This document shows positions 1 through 8,442 of a stretch of DNA of 64,000 nucleotides, in pieces. The notes beneath the pieces are model-generated. The model ran no database searches. It had not been told where the DNA came from and saw only the letters and a program-made list of their open reading frames with translations. The DNA comes from Planctomycetota bacterium. Its GTDB lineage: Bacteria > Planctomycetota > Phycisphaerae > WQYP01. Position 1 is the stretch's first letter. The number at the start of each line of letters is the position of its first letter. The position numbers were made by a program, and so were the translations under genes. The DNA is taken from NCBI GenBank assembly GCA_021809365.1, contig JAKBAC010000001.1:20756-84755 (forward strand), in the 5' to 3' direction.

Positions 1-967
1 TGAGCGCGTCGGCAACCTTCCCAATCACGTAATAGGGCATGGCGGTATTGAGTTCACCGGCCAATTCGATAAACCGGGCGGTGACATCATATTGTTTGGC
101 TTTCCAGCTTAAATAAAAAGGGTCAATGGGAATGCAGTGGCCGCCGAGGCCGGGGCCGGGATAAAACGCCTGGAAGCCGAAAGGTTTGGTTTTAGCGGCC
201 GCGATGACTTTCCATACGTCAATACCCATGCGGTCGAAAATAACTTTCAATTCATTGATCAAGGCGATGTTGATGCAGCGGTAGCAGTTTTCCAGAATTT
301 TTCCGGCCTCGGCAATTTCACAACTCTCCACGGGAACCACCGTCTTGACCGCCTGGCCATACAGGGCGCAGGCGGCTTGTAGTGCGCCGGCATCCATCCC
401 GCCGACCACTTTGGGAATATCCACGGTCTGAAAATCCTTGCGACCGGGATCTTCTCGCTCCGGCGAATAGGCCAGCAAAAAATCCTTGCCGGATTTCAGA
501 CCGCCGGCCTCCAGCACGGGCAGGACAACTTCCCGTGTGGTGCCGGGATATGTGGTGGATTCGAGAATGATCAACTGGCCGGAACGCAGATGCGCTGCAA
601 CGGCAACGGCGGTGCCGGCGACATACTGCATATCCGGTTCGCGATTAACGGTCAGCGGTGTAGGCACGCAAATAATCAGCGCGTCACAACGCGCCATGCG
701 CTCAAAATCAATGGTCGGTGTGAAATGACCGTCACGGACAAGATTTTTAATGGTGGCGGACGGAATGTGTCTAATATAGCTTTGGCCTTTTTCCAGTTTG
801 CTTACCTTGGCCTGATCCACATCAAAGCCGATGGTGACAAATCCGGCATCGGAGAACGCCTTCACCAACGGCAGGCCGACATAGCCCAGACCAATAATCC
901 CGACCACCGCCCGCTTGCTTTCAATGCGTTGCACAAGTGCGGCAACAGACCAAGAACTTATTTTCAT
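1..967 (-). CDS. nucleotide-sugar dehydrogenase, UDP-N-acetylglucosamine/mannosamine 6-dehydrogenase family (3' end outside window)
   Basis: This gene runs off the left edge, so about 322 residues of an expected 420-440 are present. Translation of the minus strand from the ATG at 967 gives an N-terminal Rossmann fold with GLGYVG at residues 26-31. It is followed by the family segments PTPLT, ESTTYPGTT and SPEREDPG, the helix ENCYRCINIALINEL, and near the cut end GGHCIPIDPFYLSWKA, which holds the catalytic cysteine region. The GGHCIPIDP form is typical of the WbpA/WecC branch, which oxidises the C6 hydroxyl of UDP-HexNAc to a carboxylate using two NAD+, rather than of UDP-glucose dehydrogenase. 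The product would feed polysaccharide or O-antigen synthesis in the cytoplasm. It starts 14 bases after the small gene upstream, so the two are probably cotranscribed. Exact substrate is not decided by the sequence. Confidence 0.88.
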   Translation of the reverse strand, partial: MKISSWSVAALVQRIESKRAVVGIIGLGYVGLPLVKAFSDAGFVTIGFDVDQAKVSKLEKGQSYIRHIPSATIKNLVRDGHFTPTIDFERMARCDALIICVPTPLTVNREPDMQYVAGTAVAVAAHLRSGQLIILESTTYPGTTREVVLPVLEAGGLKSGKDFLLAYSPEREDPGRKDFQTVDIPKVVGGMDAGALQAACALYGQAVKTVVPVESCEIAEAGKILENCYRCINIALINELKVIFDRMGIDVWKVIAAAKTKPFGFQAFYPGPGLGGHCIPIDPFYLSWKAKQYDVTARFIELAGELNTAMPYYVIGKVADAL

Positions 968-981
968 CCGTAATTCCAAAT

Positions 982-1152
982 TCAAGGTTTTTGGGTTGCG
1001 CCCGAAATGGGTGCGGCCATCGGCACAACATGCTCAAGGGTCGGCTTAACCGTGGGGAGACGGGCGGGAGCCTGATGATGGGCCAGATAGACCAATCCCA
1101 GCAAAACCAATAGTCCAATCACAATTTCCACGGGATAATTCGTATTCATCAT
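982..1152 (-). CDS. small single-pass membrane protein, 56 aa, unknown function
   Basis: A short frame starts at the second-position ATG of an ATGATG pair (1152) behind a clear GAGGTG ribosome binding site seven bases upstream. The 56-residue product has a short polar start, one hydrophobic segment at about residues 8-24 (VEIVIGLLVLLGLVYLA) and a Pro/Ala-rich tail. It stops 14 bases before the nucleotide-sugar dehydrogenase start on the same strand, which suggests one transcript. I do not recognise a family. A good ribosome binding site, a plausible transmembrane helix and tight spacing support it as a real gene; its small size keeps confidence moderate. Confidence 0.5.
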   Translation of the reverse strand: MMNTNYPVEIVIGLLVLLGLVYLAHHQAPARLPTVKPTLEHVVPMAAPISGATQKP

Positions 1153-1230
1153 CGCCTGTCACCTCAACGCGCGCTTTTCAACAGGACGCCATCGGATGGC
1201 GCGCACGTACGATTGTGCGCCGCCATCAAC

Positions 1231-1809
1231 CTACTTGCGCATTTGTGCGCCCTGTAACACCCAGCATACGATAAGCAGCGGCACGCCGATGCACAACATC
1301 GCATCGGCTAGATTAAATATCCATGGCCAATAGTGCAATAGTATAAAATCCCGCACCTTCCCATGATTAAACGCCCGATCATATAAATTGCCCATGGCTC
1401 CAGCGAGTATCAGGCCCAAGGCTATTTGCATCACCCATTGGTTCCTGCGTGTGCTCATGAAAACATAAACGACAAAGCCGATCGCCACGAGACTGATGAG
1501 AATAAATAGCGGAGCCAGCCCCGGTCCGACGCCAAACACCGCTCCCGGATTCAGCGTGGTACGCAATTGCAGAATATCCGGAATCAGCACGACACGCCGC
1601 GCCCCAGGCCCATAGCCCAAATCGGCAAACGCCAGATGCTTGGTCCATAAATCCGCGGCCAGCCCACCGCCCGCAATCAGCACGAAACGCAGCCATGCCA
1701 CAATTGAACCTGCCGCGGATGCGGGCGTAATCGAAGGATCCACAATACGGGCATCAGCGGCCAGGGTATCGGAGGCTGGGCTGGATATGGAGGTTGGCGG
1801 TTGATTCAT
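1231..1809 (-). CDS. lspA: lipoprotein signal peptidase (signal peptidase II)
   Basis: LspA cleaves the signal peptide of prolipoproteins after lipidation, in the inner membrane. The product has four predicted transmembrane segments and the conserved family blocks: NPGAVFG, GAMGNLYDR with the first catalytic Asp, and VRDF followed by WPWIFNLADA with the second catalytic Asp. The frame stays open to a TTG at 1845, with ATG codons at 1833, 1821 and 1809. None has a strong ribosome binding site, so the start is uncertain; 1809 gives 192 residues, still with a polar 35-residue lead before the first membrane helix, longer than most LspA proteins. It lies 78 bases upstream of the small membrane-protein gene on the same strand. 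Confidence 0.9.
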   Translation of the reverse strand: MNQPPTSISSPASDTLAADARIVDPSITPASAAGSIVAWLRFVLIAGGGLAADLWTKHLAFADLGYGPGARRVVLIPDILQLRTTLNPGAVFGVGPGLAPLFILISLVAIGFVVYVFMSTRRNQWVMQIALGLILAGAMGNLYDRAFNHGKVRDFILLHYWPWIFNLADAMLCIGVPLLIVCWVLQGAQMRK

Positions 1810-1845
1810 CAGGCAGCCCATCAAGCGAGACATTAGCCGGCGCAA

Positions 1846-2186
1846 TCCCGGCGATTGAACCTATTCTAATGGGCAACCGTCCGCGGGCCAAGGGCCTGAT
1901 GAAGTTGTCAGTCAGATACCGACACGGGCGTGACACTTTACGCGGGTCGAATTTGGGATAATTTAGGTGTCGCACGATCCACCATGGATCGCGCGTCGGT
2001 TTAAGTGTTGATTCGAGTAGGAATATATGATATCGGCTCAGTGGACGGACAGTCTGTTTTGATCGCGACGGTGTCCTCCGGAGGCAGGCACAGGTGAGCA
2101 CTGTTTAATGGGAAATTTCATGGCAAGTATCCGGGGGCCTGCTTTAGGTCCCGTCCGTCAAAGATGGTGCGAAAGTGGACCGTCGG
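1846..2186. other. intergenic region with a solo repeat arm
   Basis: I find no convincing gene here. One frame on the minus strand is open for 115 codons but its composition and lack of family features argue against it. At 1930-1947 lies GTGACACTTTACGCGGGT, which matches 17 of 18 bases of the terminal arm of the fold-back element at 36571-36740. No partner arm is evident nearby, so this looks like a solo or decayed copy. Confidence 0.5.
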
Positions 2187-2795
2187 TTATCGAGCTAATT
2201 GTCTTTCCACCGCATGAACCAGAATTGGGGATAGTGGTTTAATTGCGGAGCGGAATCGCGCCACGATTTTTCCCTGCCGCGAAATCAGAAATTTTTCAAA
2301 ATTCCATTTCACCACTCCGGCAAACCGCGGATCCGTTTTATGGCCGGTGAGATAACGATATAAGGAACACTGGTGTGGCCCTTTTACATCCACCTTGGAA
2401 AACATTGGAAACGTCACGCCATAATGGGAGGTGCAAAAAACACTGATCTGCTTGTTGGTTCCCGGCTCCTGGTGGCCAAAATCATTGGATGGAAAGCCCA
2501 GTATCACAAATCCTTTTGATTTGAACCGTTTATAAAGTGCTTCGAGACCGGCATATTGGGGAGTAAAGCCGCATTTACTGGCGGTGTTCACCATCAAAAT
2601 CACTTTGCCCTGATATCGGGCTAAATGGACATTTCTTCCCGCCAGGGACGGCATGGTGAAGGAAAGCACGGGCGCAACAATGCTGTTGCCCGGAACTGCG
2701 GCCTTCGCCTGGACACCGGTTCGCATCATTCCCGTCGCCGCCAGAGCCACTGCGATTAAAGCCGCCACGAAATAATTTACCGTGTGCGTTCCCAT
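2187..2795 (-). CDS. glutathione peroxidase family protein with N-terminal signal/anchor
   Basis: The 202-residue product belongs to the thioredoxin-fold glutathione peroxidase family, thiol peroxidases that reduce hydrogen peroxide and lipid hydroperoxides. The catalytic set is visible: peroxidatic Cys in NTASKCGFTPQY, Gln in FPSNDFGHQEPG, and Trp-Asn in VKWNFEKFLI. It is the cysteine form, not selenocysteine. The first 30 residues are hydrophobic (VNYFVAALIAVALAAT) and end near AKA, so export or membrane anchoring is likely, which points to periplasmic defence against peroxides. I chose the ATG at 2795 because GGAG sits seven bases before it and the family homology starts after it; the frame is open for another 114 codons upstream, into the tRNA region, which is not credible as coding. 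Confidence 0.9.
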   Translation of the reverse strand: MGTHTVNYFVAALIAVALAATGMMRTGVQAKAAVPGNSIVAPVLSFTMPSLAGRNVHLARYQGKVILMVNTASKCGFTPQYAGLEALYKRFKSKGFVILGFPSNDFGHQEPGTNKQISVFCTSHYGVTFPMFSKVDVKGPHQCSLYRYLTGHKTDPRFAGVVKWNFEKFLISRQGKIVARFRSAIKPLSPILVHAVERQLAR

Positions 2796-3104
2796 TGCGG
2801 TTCTCCAATTAGACAATTGCGCCGATTCGTGGAAATTTATTTTAACCTCGCCCACCCGCTTCGCACAAATCGCCAATCTCGCAATATCCAGATCTCGCGG
2901 GGAGCGAGGAATCTTAAGGAGAATCACCGATTGTAAATACCGACGCGTCATTCGCTCGCGGATCCTTAAACGCCGGTGCAGGCGCGATGCAAAAGCGGTG
3001 CGGTATTTGCAAGAAGCGCCCTGTCTGGCCGTGATGCCCGAAAGTGAAACATGCGCTAATTCAAAGGCATTCAAAAATATGCACAATGATACTTGTGTTG
3101 ATAT
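2796..3104. other. intergenic region between glutathione peroxidase and tRNA-Tyr
   Basis: About 310 bases hold no gene I can support on either strand. A small hairpin-like CTCGCGGGGAGCGAG lies near 2886-2901. It should contain the glutathione peroxidase promoter, but I cannot pick one with confidence. Confidence 0.4.
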
Positions 3105-3187
3105 TGGGCGCGGCAGGATTCGAACCTGCGTAGGCATAAGCCAACGGATTTACAGTCCGTCCCTTTTGGCCGCTCAGGCACACGCCC
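3105..3187 (-). tRNA. tRNA-Tyr (anticodon GTA)
   Basis: The minus strand folds as a type II tRNA of 83 nt. The acceptor stem pairs GGGCGTG with CGCGCCC (one G-U pair), followed by discriminator A at 3105. The anticodon stem-loop is GGACTGTAAATCC with anticodon GTA, then a long variable arm, which is expected for bacterial tRNA-Tyr. The T arm GCAGGTTCGAATCCTGC is canonical. CCA is not encoded. The gene is divergent from the dehydrogenase gene that follows. Confidence 0.95.
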
Positions 3188-3271
3188 TTCGTGGATCGGT
3201 ACTATACCAAAATTTTCCCTTCAGGCCAATTTTATGAACAATTTATTGAACACATTTCCCGCAACAAGGCT

Positions 3272-6238
3272 ATGATGCTGTCCATCATGGATGAACGACA
3301 TATCTCATTGCCGGTACTTGCGGATGTATCCAGTCATCATGGCAGTGCCGCGGATATGGCGACCGCCCTGCGACGTCTGAATATCGGCGAGCTGCGTCTT
3401 ACCGGCCATGATCGGCTCTTATACGCCACCGATGCGTCACTCTATGAGGTACTGCCGCTGGGGGTCGTAATTCCAGAATCGGTGGAGCAGATTTCAACGC
3501 TGCTGGAATTTTGCAATCGTCAGCTTATCCCGGTGCTGCCGCGCGGTGGCGGCACAAGTCTGGCCGGGCAATGCGTCAACCGGGCGTTGGTTGTGGATTT
3601 ATCGCCGCACTTTCGCACGCTGTGGGAAATCAACCCCACGCAACAGACATGTGTGGCCGCCGCCGGAATTACCATTGACCGGATCAATCAGGAGCTTGCC
3701 GCGACGGGATTTTTCTTCGCCCCCGACCCGGCCACGTCGGCACAGGCCGCATTGGGTGGCTGCATTGGCAATAATGCCGCCGGCGCGCGATCCATCCGCT
3801 ATGGTCGCACCAGTGAAAATCTGGCCGGTGTGCAGGTGGTACTGACCGATGGCCGAGTCCTCTGGCTATGCCCTGGTGCAGGGCGCAATGACCCCATCGC
3901 GCGGAAACTCGGCCGGCGGGTAGCCGCCGTCGTCCGGCAATATGCCGCTTTGATTCACGAACGATTTCCCAAACTGATCCGGCGCAACGCGGGCTATTCT
4001 CTGGATCTGATTCTCCGGCAATTGGATGCGGGCGTTGCTCCGGAGGATCTGGACTTGACCGCACTGATTTGCGGCAGCGAGGGGACGCTGGCGGTCATCA
4101 CCGCGGCGCGGTTGAAATTGCGGCCAATTCCCGCAGCACGTGGTTTGGCGATTCTGGCGTTTAACAGCCTTGCGCAAGCCCTGGATCAACTGCCTGCTAT
4201 TTTGAATACCCAACCCAGCGCGGTGGAACTGCTGGATGCAACGGTGTTGCAGGCGGCACAGGGGAATGCCGAGGCGCGGCGACAATTGGCCGTGCTGCCG
4301 CGCCTTGACGGACAACTCCCCGCCGCCATTTTGTATGTGGAATATCAAGCTCAGCAGTCTCCCGCTGAACTCGACGCCCTGCTGGGCCATTCCGCTCTTG
4401 CGGCACCGGCATCGCGTATATTCCGCCAACCCGCTGAAATGACTCAGGCCTGGGCTTTGCGCAAAAGTGCCGAGGCTCTCCTCCACGCCCTGTCCAGCAC
4501 CCGCAAGCCGATTACCTTCGTGGAGGATAATGCCATTCCCGTTGCGCGACTGGCGGAATTTATCCAACGTTTCAAGGGCATTGTGGAATCGCATGGTACC
4601 AGCGCCGCCTTTTACGCCCATGCTTCCGTCGGCGTGTTGCATGTCCGCCCCATGCTGAATTTGCATGAACCGGCGGATCAGCGGGCCATGCGCAATATTG
4701 CCCTGGAAACCGCCCGTCTGGCCCGTGACTGTGGAGGCGTGATGTCGGGGGAACATGGCGACGGGCGGGTGCGCGGACCGTTACTGCTGGAATATTTCGG
4801 CCCGGAACTTATGCGGGCCTTCGCCGAGATCAAAGCTATTTTTGATCCGGCGGGAATTTTGAATCCGGGTATGATCGTCAATCCCGGCGACTTGGACAGC
4901 ATCACCACCCATCTTCGCCAACAGGCGCAGCGACGTGTTACATGCCCGGAGGTGGAAACGTATTTTAATTACGCCGATCAGGAATCATTTTCCGGCGCGG
5001 TGGAAATGTGCAATGGGGCCGGCTTTTGTCGCAAGACATCCGGCGGCACGATGTGTCCATCGTATCGCGCAACACGTGATGAGCGACATTCTCCGCGCGG
5101 AAGGGCCAATGCGTTACGCGGCAGTATTTTGGGCACTTCCGATTGGCCGAACTGGACGGATGCCGAAACGTTGAAAACGCTCGATCTGTGCCTGTCGTGC
5201 AAAGCCTGCAAAACTGAATGCCCCAGCAGCGTGGATATCGCCCGGCTGAAAGCCGAATATCTGGCGCAGCGATACCGTGAAGTCGGGCCGCCGCTGGCCG
5301 CACGCGTGTTTGGCCATATTCGCACTCTCAATCGCGTCGGGGCCATGTTGCCCAGCGCGGCCAACCGTCTCCAGAACTTTCCGCCGGCGCGCGGCTTGAT
5401 TAATTACCTGCTGGGCCTGGCACCGCAACGTCAACTACCCCCTTTCTCAACACCTTTGACGAAACTTTTTCACAATGAATTGATTGCGGACAATCCGATG
5501 ACGGGACCCAAAGTCGCGCTATTTGCCGATTGCTTTACCGCGTTTAATGAATCACACATCGGCGTGGCGGCCACGCGCGTTCTACAACGTCTGGGCTATC
5601 GCGTGGAGCTTATCAACAACGGCTGCTGCGGGCGAGCCATGATTTCCAACGGGCTTTTGGACATAGCGCTAACCACCATCCGAAAAACCCTGGCGGTTTT
5701 AGCCCCGGCGATAACCGATCCCGCTGTCACCGCCATCATCGTCTGCGAGCCATCGTGCCTTAGCGCCATGTTGGATGATTGGCAGACGTTGCGCAACATC
5801 GGCCCGCCGGAATTGCTTAGGCAACTGGCGCAAAAGGCCATCTCTCCAACCGATTTTGTGCAGCGTGGCTGGAATCAACATCCGAATCGCCCATCATCGG
5901 TCCACGGGCAAAATCAACGGGTTCTGTTTCATGGCCATTGCCACACGAAGGCCTTGTGGGGCACGGGGGATGATGACGCATTGCTCAATCGCTTTACCAA
6001 TGGAAACGCTTTAGTCTTGAACACCGGTTGCTGCGGAATGGCCGGCGGCTTTGGTTATACACAAGACCACTATGACTTATCGCTGAATATTTTCGGTCAG
6101 ATGGAATTCGATCCGATCCGTCAAGCTCCCGCTGACGCCATTATTCTCGCGGACGGCACATCCTGCCGCCACCAGATCAATCATGCCGCCGGAAAACTGG
6201 TACGGCATCCCATTGAATGGCTAGCTGAATGCCTATAA
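3272..6238 (+). CDS. fused FAD-linked oxidase / Fe-S D-lactate-type dehydrogenase (YdiJ/Dld-like)
   Basis: This is a single-chain flavin and iron-sulphur dehydrogenase of about 988 residues, joining what is GlcD-like and GlcF-like in other bacteria. The N-terminal half is an FAD-binding type 4 (PCMH) domain with PRGGGTSLAGQCVN and a matching C-terminal FAD-oxidase cap containing SGEHGDGRVRGPLL. The C-terminal half has cysteine sets for two 4Fe-4S clusters, GFCRKTSGGTMCPSYRATR and LCLSCKACKTECPSSVD, then two CCG motifs (NNGCCGRAM and NTGCCGMAGGFG). Such enzymes oxidise D-lactate or another 2-hydroxy acid and pass electrons to the membrane quinone pool; the substrate is inferred only from the family. 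The frame is open from 3191, four bases from the tRNA 5' end, leaving no room for a promoter, so I prefer the ATG pair at 3272/3275. Confidence 0.88.
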   Translation: MMLSIMDERHISLPVLADVSSHHGSAADMATALRRLNIGELRLTGHDRLLYATDASLYEVLPLGVVIPESVEQISTLLEFCNRQLIPVLPRGGGTSLAGQCVNRALVVDLSPHFRTLWEINPTQQTCVAAAGITIDRINQELAATGFFFAPDPATSAQAALGGCIGNNAAGARSIRYGRTSENLAGVQVVLTDGRVLWLCPGAGRNDPIARKLGRRVAAVVRQYAALIHERFPKLIRRNAGYSLDLILRQLDAGVAPEDLDLTALICGSEGTLAVITAARLKLRPIPAARGLAILAFNSLAQALDQLPAILNTQPSAVELLDATVLQAAQGNAEARRQLAVLPRLDGQLPAAILYVEYQAQQSPAELDALLGHSALAAPASRIFRQPAEMTQAWALRKSAEALLHALSSTRKPITFVEDNAIPVARLAEFIQRFKGIVESHGTSAAFYAHASVGVLHVRPMLNLHEPADQRAMRNIALETARLARDCGGVMSGEHGDGRVRGPLLLEYFGPELMRAFAEIKAIFDPAGILNPGMIVNPGDLDSITTHLRQQAQRRVTCPEVETYFNYADQESFSGAVEMCNGAGFCRKTSGGTMCPSYRATRDERHSPRGRANALRGSILGTSDWPNWTDAETLKTLDLCLSCKACKTECPSSVDIARLKAEYLAQRYREVGPPLAARVFGHIRTLNRVGAMLPSAANRLQNFPPARGLINYLLGLAPQRQLPPFSTPLTKLFHNELIADNPMTGPKVALFADCFTAFNESHIGVAATRVLQRLGYRVELINNGCCGRAMISNGLLDIALTTIRKTLAVLAPAITDPAVTAIIVCEPSCLSAMLDDWQTLRNIGPPELLRQLAQKAISPTDFVQRGWNQHPNRPSSVHGQNQRVLFHGHCHTKALWGTGDDDALLNRFTNGNALVLNTGCCGMAGGFGYTQDHYDLSLNIFGQMEFDPIRQAPADAIILADGTSCRHQINHAAGKLVRHPIEWLAECL

Positions 6239-6762
6239 TCAAAAAGGATATGTCGCCGGCGGCGGTATTTATGAAACAAGCGGCAACGCGATACAACAAC
6301 TTTCCACGCCAGTCGCTGTTTATCATCAGCTTATTTACGGCATGTGTGATTCTTGTGGCCATCTGGCCCTGGCTCCAAACGCTTGCACAGAAGATTGGAT
6401 TGGAACCACCGCCGGGACATATCGCATGGCGGAGCGACAGAGTACTTAGATCGGCGAAACAACACAGTATCACATCCGGGCGGCCAATACTCGTGGATTT
6501 CTGGGCCTCGTGGTGTCCGCCGTGCCGGCTCATGGATCGTGAAGTGTGGACGGATCCCAAAATCGCGGATTTCGTCAATGAGCACTTTGTTCCCGTCCGT
6601 GAAGATTTGGATACGCAGGCCGGAAAAGCCTGCGCCATCAAATTCGGCGTGCAGGTATTACCGACGATTTTGATACTCAATGCGCACGGGCAAATCGTCA
6701 AATCAGCGCAATCCATGAATCGTCGGGAGATGAGGCAATTTCTGACCACAATTCCGAACTGA
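6229..6762 (+). CDS. membrane-anchored thioredoxin-like protein
   Basis: The 177-residue product has a transmembrane helix at about residues 30-50 (LFIISLFTACVILVAIWPWL) and then a thioredoxin domain with the redox motif WASWCPPC followed by the usual VLPTILILNAHG segment with cis-proline. It resembles the soluble C-terminal domain of DsbD and other thioredoxin-7 type proteins, so a role in reducing periplasmic disulphides is likely. Its first ATG overlaps the end of the dehydrogenase gene by ten bases, which indicates translational coupling; ATG codons at 6250 and 6271 are alternatives because no start has a strong ribosome binding site. It converges with lexA, the two stops being three bases apart. 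Confidence 0.85.
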   Translation: MPIIKKDMSPAAVFMKQAATRYNNFPRQSLFIISLFTACVILVAIWPWLQTLAQKIGLEPPPGHIAWRSDRVLRSAKQHSITSGRPILVDFWASWCPPCRLMDREVWTDPKIADFVNEHFVPVREDLDTQAGKACAIKFGVQVLPTILILNAHGQIVKSAQSMNRREMRQFLTTIPN

Positions 6763-6765
6763 TGA

Positions 6766-7389
6766 TTATCGTGTAAAGGGGCGGATCACACCGATGACCA
6801 CACCCTGAATTGTCACATCGGAATCCACATAGATCGGCCGCATGGCGCTGTTGGCGGGCTGAAGGCGCACACGATTTTTCTCACGGTATATCCGCTTAAG
6901 TGTTGCGGCACCATCGGCCAGCAGCGCTACGACGGTTTCGCCGTCGTGCGCGGTGGAGCGCTGTTCCACAATCACCAGATCGCCATCGGCGATATGATCT
7001 TCAATCATGGAATCTCCGCGAACCCGCAGAGCAAATGTTCCATAGCGGGAGGTGAACATATCTCCAAGGCTCACGGTGTCCCGATCCTCCACCGCTTCAA
7101 TGGGGCGCCCCGCCGCGATGGAACCCGCCAGCGGGAAGTCCGTTGCCTGGCTGTGCCGATTCCACGGCTCAGGCAGCTTCACTGCCGGTCGCACTGTCAA
7201 AGAGCGAGCCTTGTGCGGCATCCGTTGAATAAGTTTTTTTCGTTCCAGCGCTTGAACGTGCTCGAACACGGTGACTTTGGACACGCCGAGCTGGTCGGCC
7301 AATTCCTGCATCGTCGGCGAATAACCCTGCCGAAGTCGATAGTCGCGGATAGCGGTAAGAATCGCCAGTTGCTTGGGCGTTGGTGTCAT
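6766..7389 (-). CDS. lexA: LexA repressor
   Basis: LexA represses the SOS DNA-damage regulon and is inactivated by RecA-stimulated self-cleavage. The 207-residue product has the N-terminal winged helix (ILTAIRDYRLRQGYSPTMQELA, with GVSKVTVFEHVQAL as recognition region) and a C-terminal S24 peptidase domain. The cleavage bond is Ala93-Gly94 in IAAGRP; the catalytic dyad is Ser127 in RGDSMIEDHI and Lys165 in ATLKRIYR. GGAG lies seven bases before the ATG at 7389. The upstream gene on the same strand runs 221 bases into lexA in another frame (see its entry), so lexA is likely cotranscribed with it. I could not recognise an SOS box upstream. Confidence 0.95.
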   Translation of the reverse strand: MTPTPKQLAILTAIRDYRLRQGYSPTMQELADQLGVSKVTVFEHVQALERKKLIQRMPHKARSLTVRPAVKLPEPWNRHSQATDFPLAGSIAAGRPIEAVEDRDTVSLGDMFTSRYGTFALRVRGDSMIEDHIADGDLVIVEQRSTAHDGETVVALLADGAATLKRIYREKNRVRLQPANSAMRPIYVDSDVTIQGVVIGVIRPFTR

Positions 7390-8059
7390 AGGAACTCTCC
7401 ATGGATTGTGATGGAATTACATTGGACGCTGTTGCGGGCGAGGCCGCCGAAGCGGCGCGATGACCCTCCATGGCCGCCGGGGGCGACTTTCCAATCGCGA
7501 CTTTGCCGTGCGGAGTCAGTGTGGCCAGCACGGAATCGCCCGTCGCTTTGGTAAATCGCACCTGGGTGGATAGGGCATTGCGTCGCAAAGCCGCGTAGCG
7601 TGTAGCGCGTGTCCATGGCGAATACGCATCGTCCTGCCCACAGGTCGAACAGGCCTGCAGCAAATCCGGCCTCGCTTCGCTGCGATAGCGTCGCCCCGGA
7701 TGAATACCGAGAAACACATCCCGAAGTTCCCGCATCAATAATTTCCAGGGGGACAACGCCTGTTCCGCTATTTCCTCGTCGCCCGGCAATTGCTGCGGAC
7801 GATATTGGTGGCCATACCAGTCCACCACATATTCGCCTCCCGGACCGAAACTGCACAGGGGCACTTCCATCCGTCGTAATGCCCGCGCCAGGGGCGATTC
7901 GCCATCGGCTGAAATCCGGCCCGTGCGGATACGATAAATTTTCATTCCCGCCAGACCTACACCTATATGAGATCCGATGGCGGCATGTTGCGGCTGGGTA
8001 AGCAATTGCGGCGTGGCTGATGAAACGCGTAGCGGTGAATCTGCACGATTGACGGTCAT
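7169..8059 (-). CDS. hypothetical protein, overlaps lexA by 221 bases
   Basis: I do not recognise a family. The start is well supported: AAGGAG lies nine bases before the ATG at 8059. The product, 296 residues as read, has a more ordered first two thirds with Trp/Tyr-rich stretches (GGEYVVDWYGHQYRPQQLPG, LSPWKLLMRELRDVFLGIHP) and one CSTCG pair, then a Ser/Ala/Pro-rich tail. That tail is read through the beginning of lexA in a different frame. Another frame of the same strand ends in a TGA that overlaps the lexA ATG by four bases, the usual arrangement in this genome, so a frameshift near 7400-7500 could be present. Both readings are possible; the N-terminal two thirds is the secure part. Confidence 0.6.
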   Translation of the reverse strand: MTVNRADSPLRVSSATPQLLTQPQHAAIGSHIGVGLAGMKIYRIRTGRISADGESPLARALRRMEVPLCSFGPGGEYVVDWYGHQYRPQQLPGDEEIAEQALSPWKLLMRELRDVFLGIHPGRRYRSEARPDLLQACSTCGQDDAYSPWTRATRYAALRRNALSTQVRFTKATGDSVLATLTPHGKVAIGKSPPAAMEGHRAASAASPATASNVIPSQSMESSYDTNAQATGDSYRYPRLSTSAGLFADDAGIGRPARRVQSHRVRARSSAGTKKTYSTDAAQGSLFDSATGSEAA

Positions 8060-8442
8060 GGCACAGGACTCCTTTCCGTGTTAGGCCTACAGGCGCACCC
8101 GATATTGCCGTTATGCCGAATCGGGGCGATACACCCATCCTGGTGCTTCTTTATATCTTGTCGGAACATCACAGCCTTTACCTTTAATAAATCTGTAAGG
8201 CATCTGTTTGGATGATAGTATATCTAACATCTTACGAACGTCCAAGCCACACAACCGCACTTATATTGCTATTTGCGAAAATATATATCGTGTTTATACT
8301 GGCACAAAAGCGCGCCGACGCACTATCATATATTGCGTCGGTCAAAAAAATGTGAAGAATCAAAAGTGTTTTGTGGAAACTTTTTGCTGATACCGAAGTA
8401 TAATGAAAGTGGGGAGATTGATAATTGAAAGGGGTTGCTACC
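8060..8442. other. divergent AT-rich intergenic region
   Basis: This 383-base stretch separates the lexA operon from the rightward secreted-protein operon and is clearly more AT-rich than its surroundings. It should hold two divergent promoters. TATAAT at 8399-8404 is a good -10 box for the rightward gene. I see no gene and no recognisable LexA operator. Confidence 0.5.
8399..8404 (+). promoter_or_regulatory. putative -10 box for the secreted TPR protein operon
   Basis: A perfect TATAAT lies 39 bases before the chosen ATG at 8443. The region 16-19 bases upstream is AT-rich but has no convincing -35 hexamer, so the promoter may be weak or activator-dependent. Confidence 0.4.

Noticed and set aside
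1754..2101. 115-codon minus-strand frame overlapping the lspA start region.
   Set aside because: It overlaps lspA in another frame, is Arg/Pro-rich without domains, and has no good start signal.
3866..4756. Long open frame on the minus strand inside the FAD/Fe-S dehydrogenase gene (about 296 codons).
   Set aside because: It lies fully inside a gene with strong family motifs, has no family features of its own, and is explained by codon bias of the sense strand.
8060..8442. Search for an SOS box upstream of the lexA operon.
   Set aside because: No recognisable known LexA operator (enterobacterial, Gram-positive or alphaproteobacterial type) was found; the operator of this lineage may differ.
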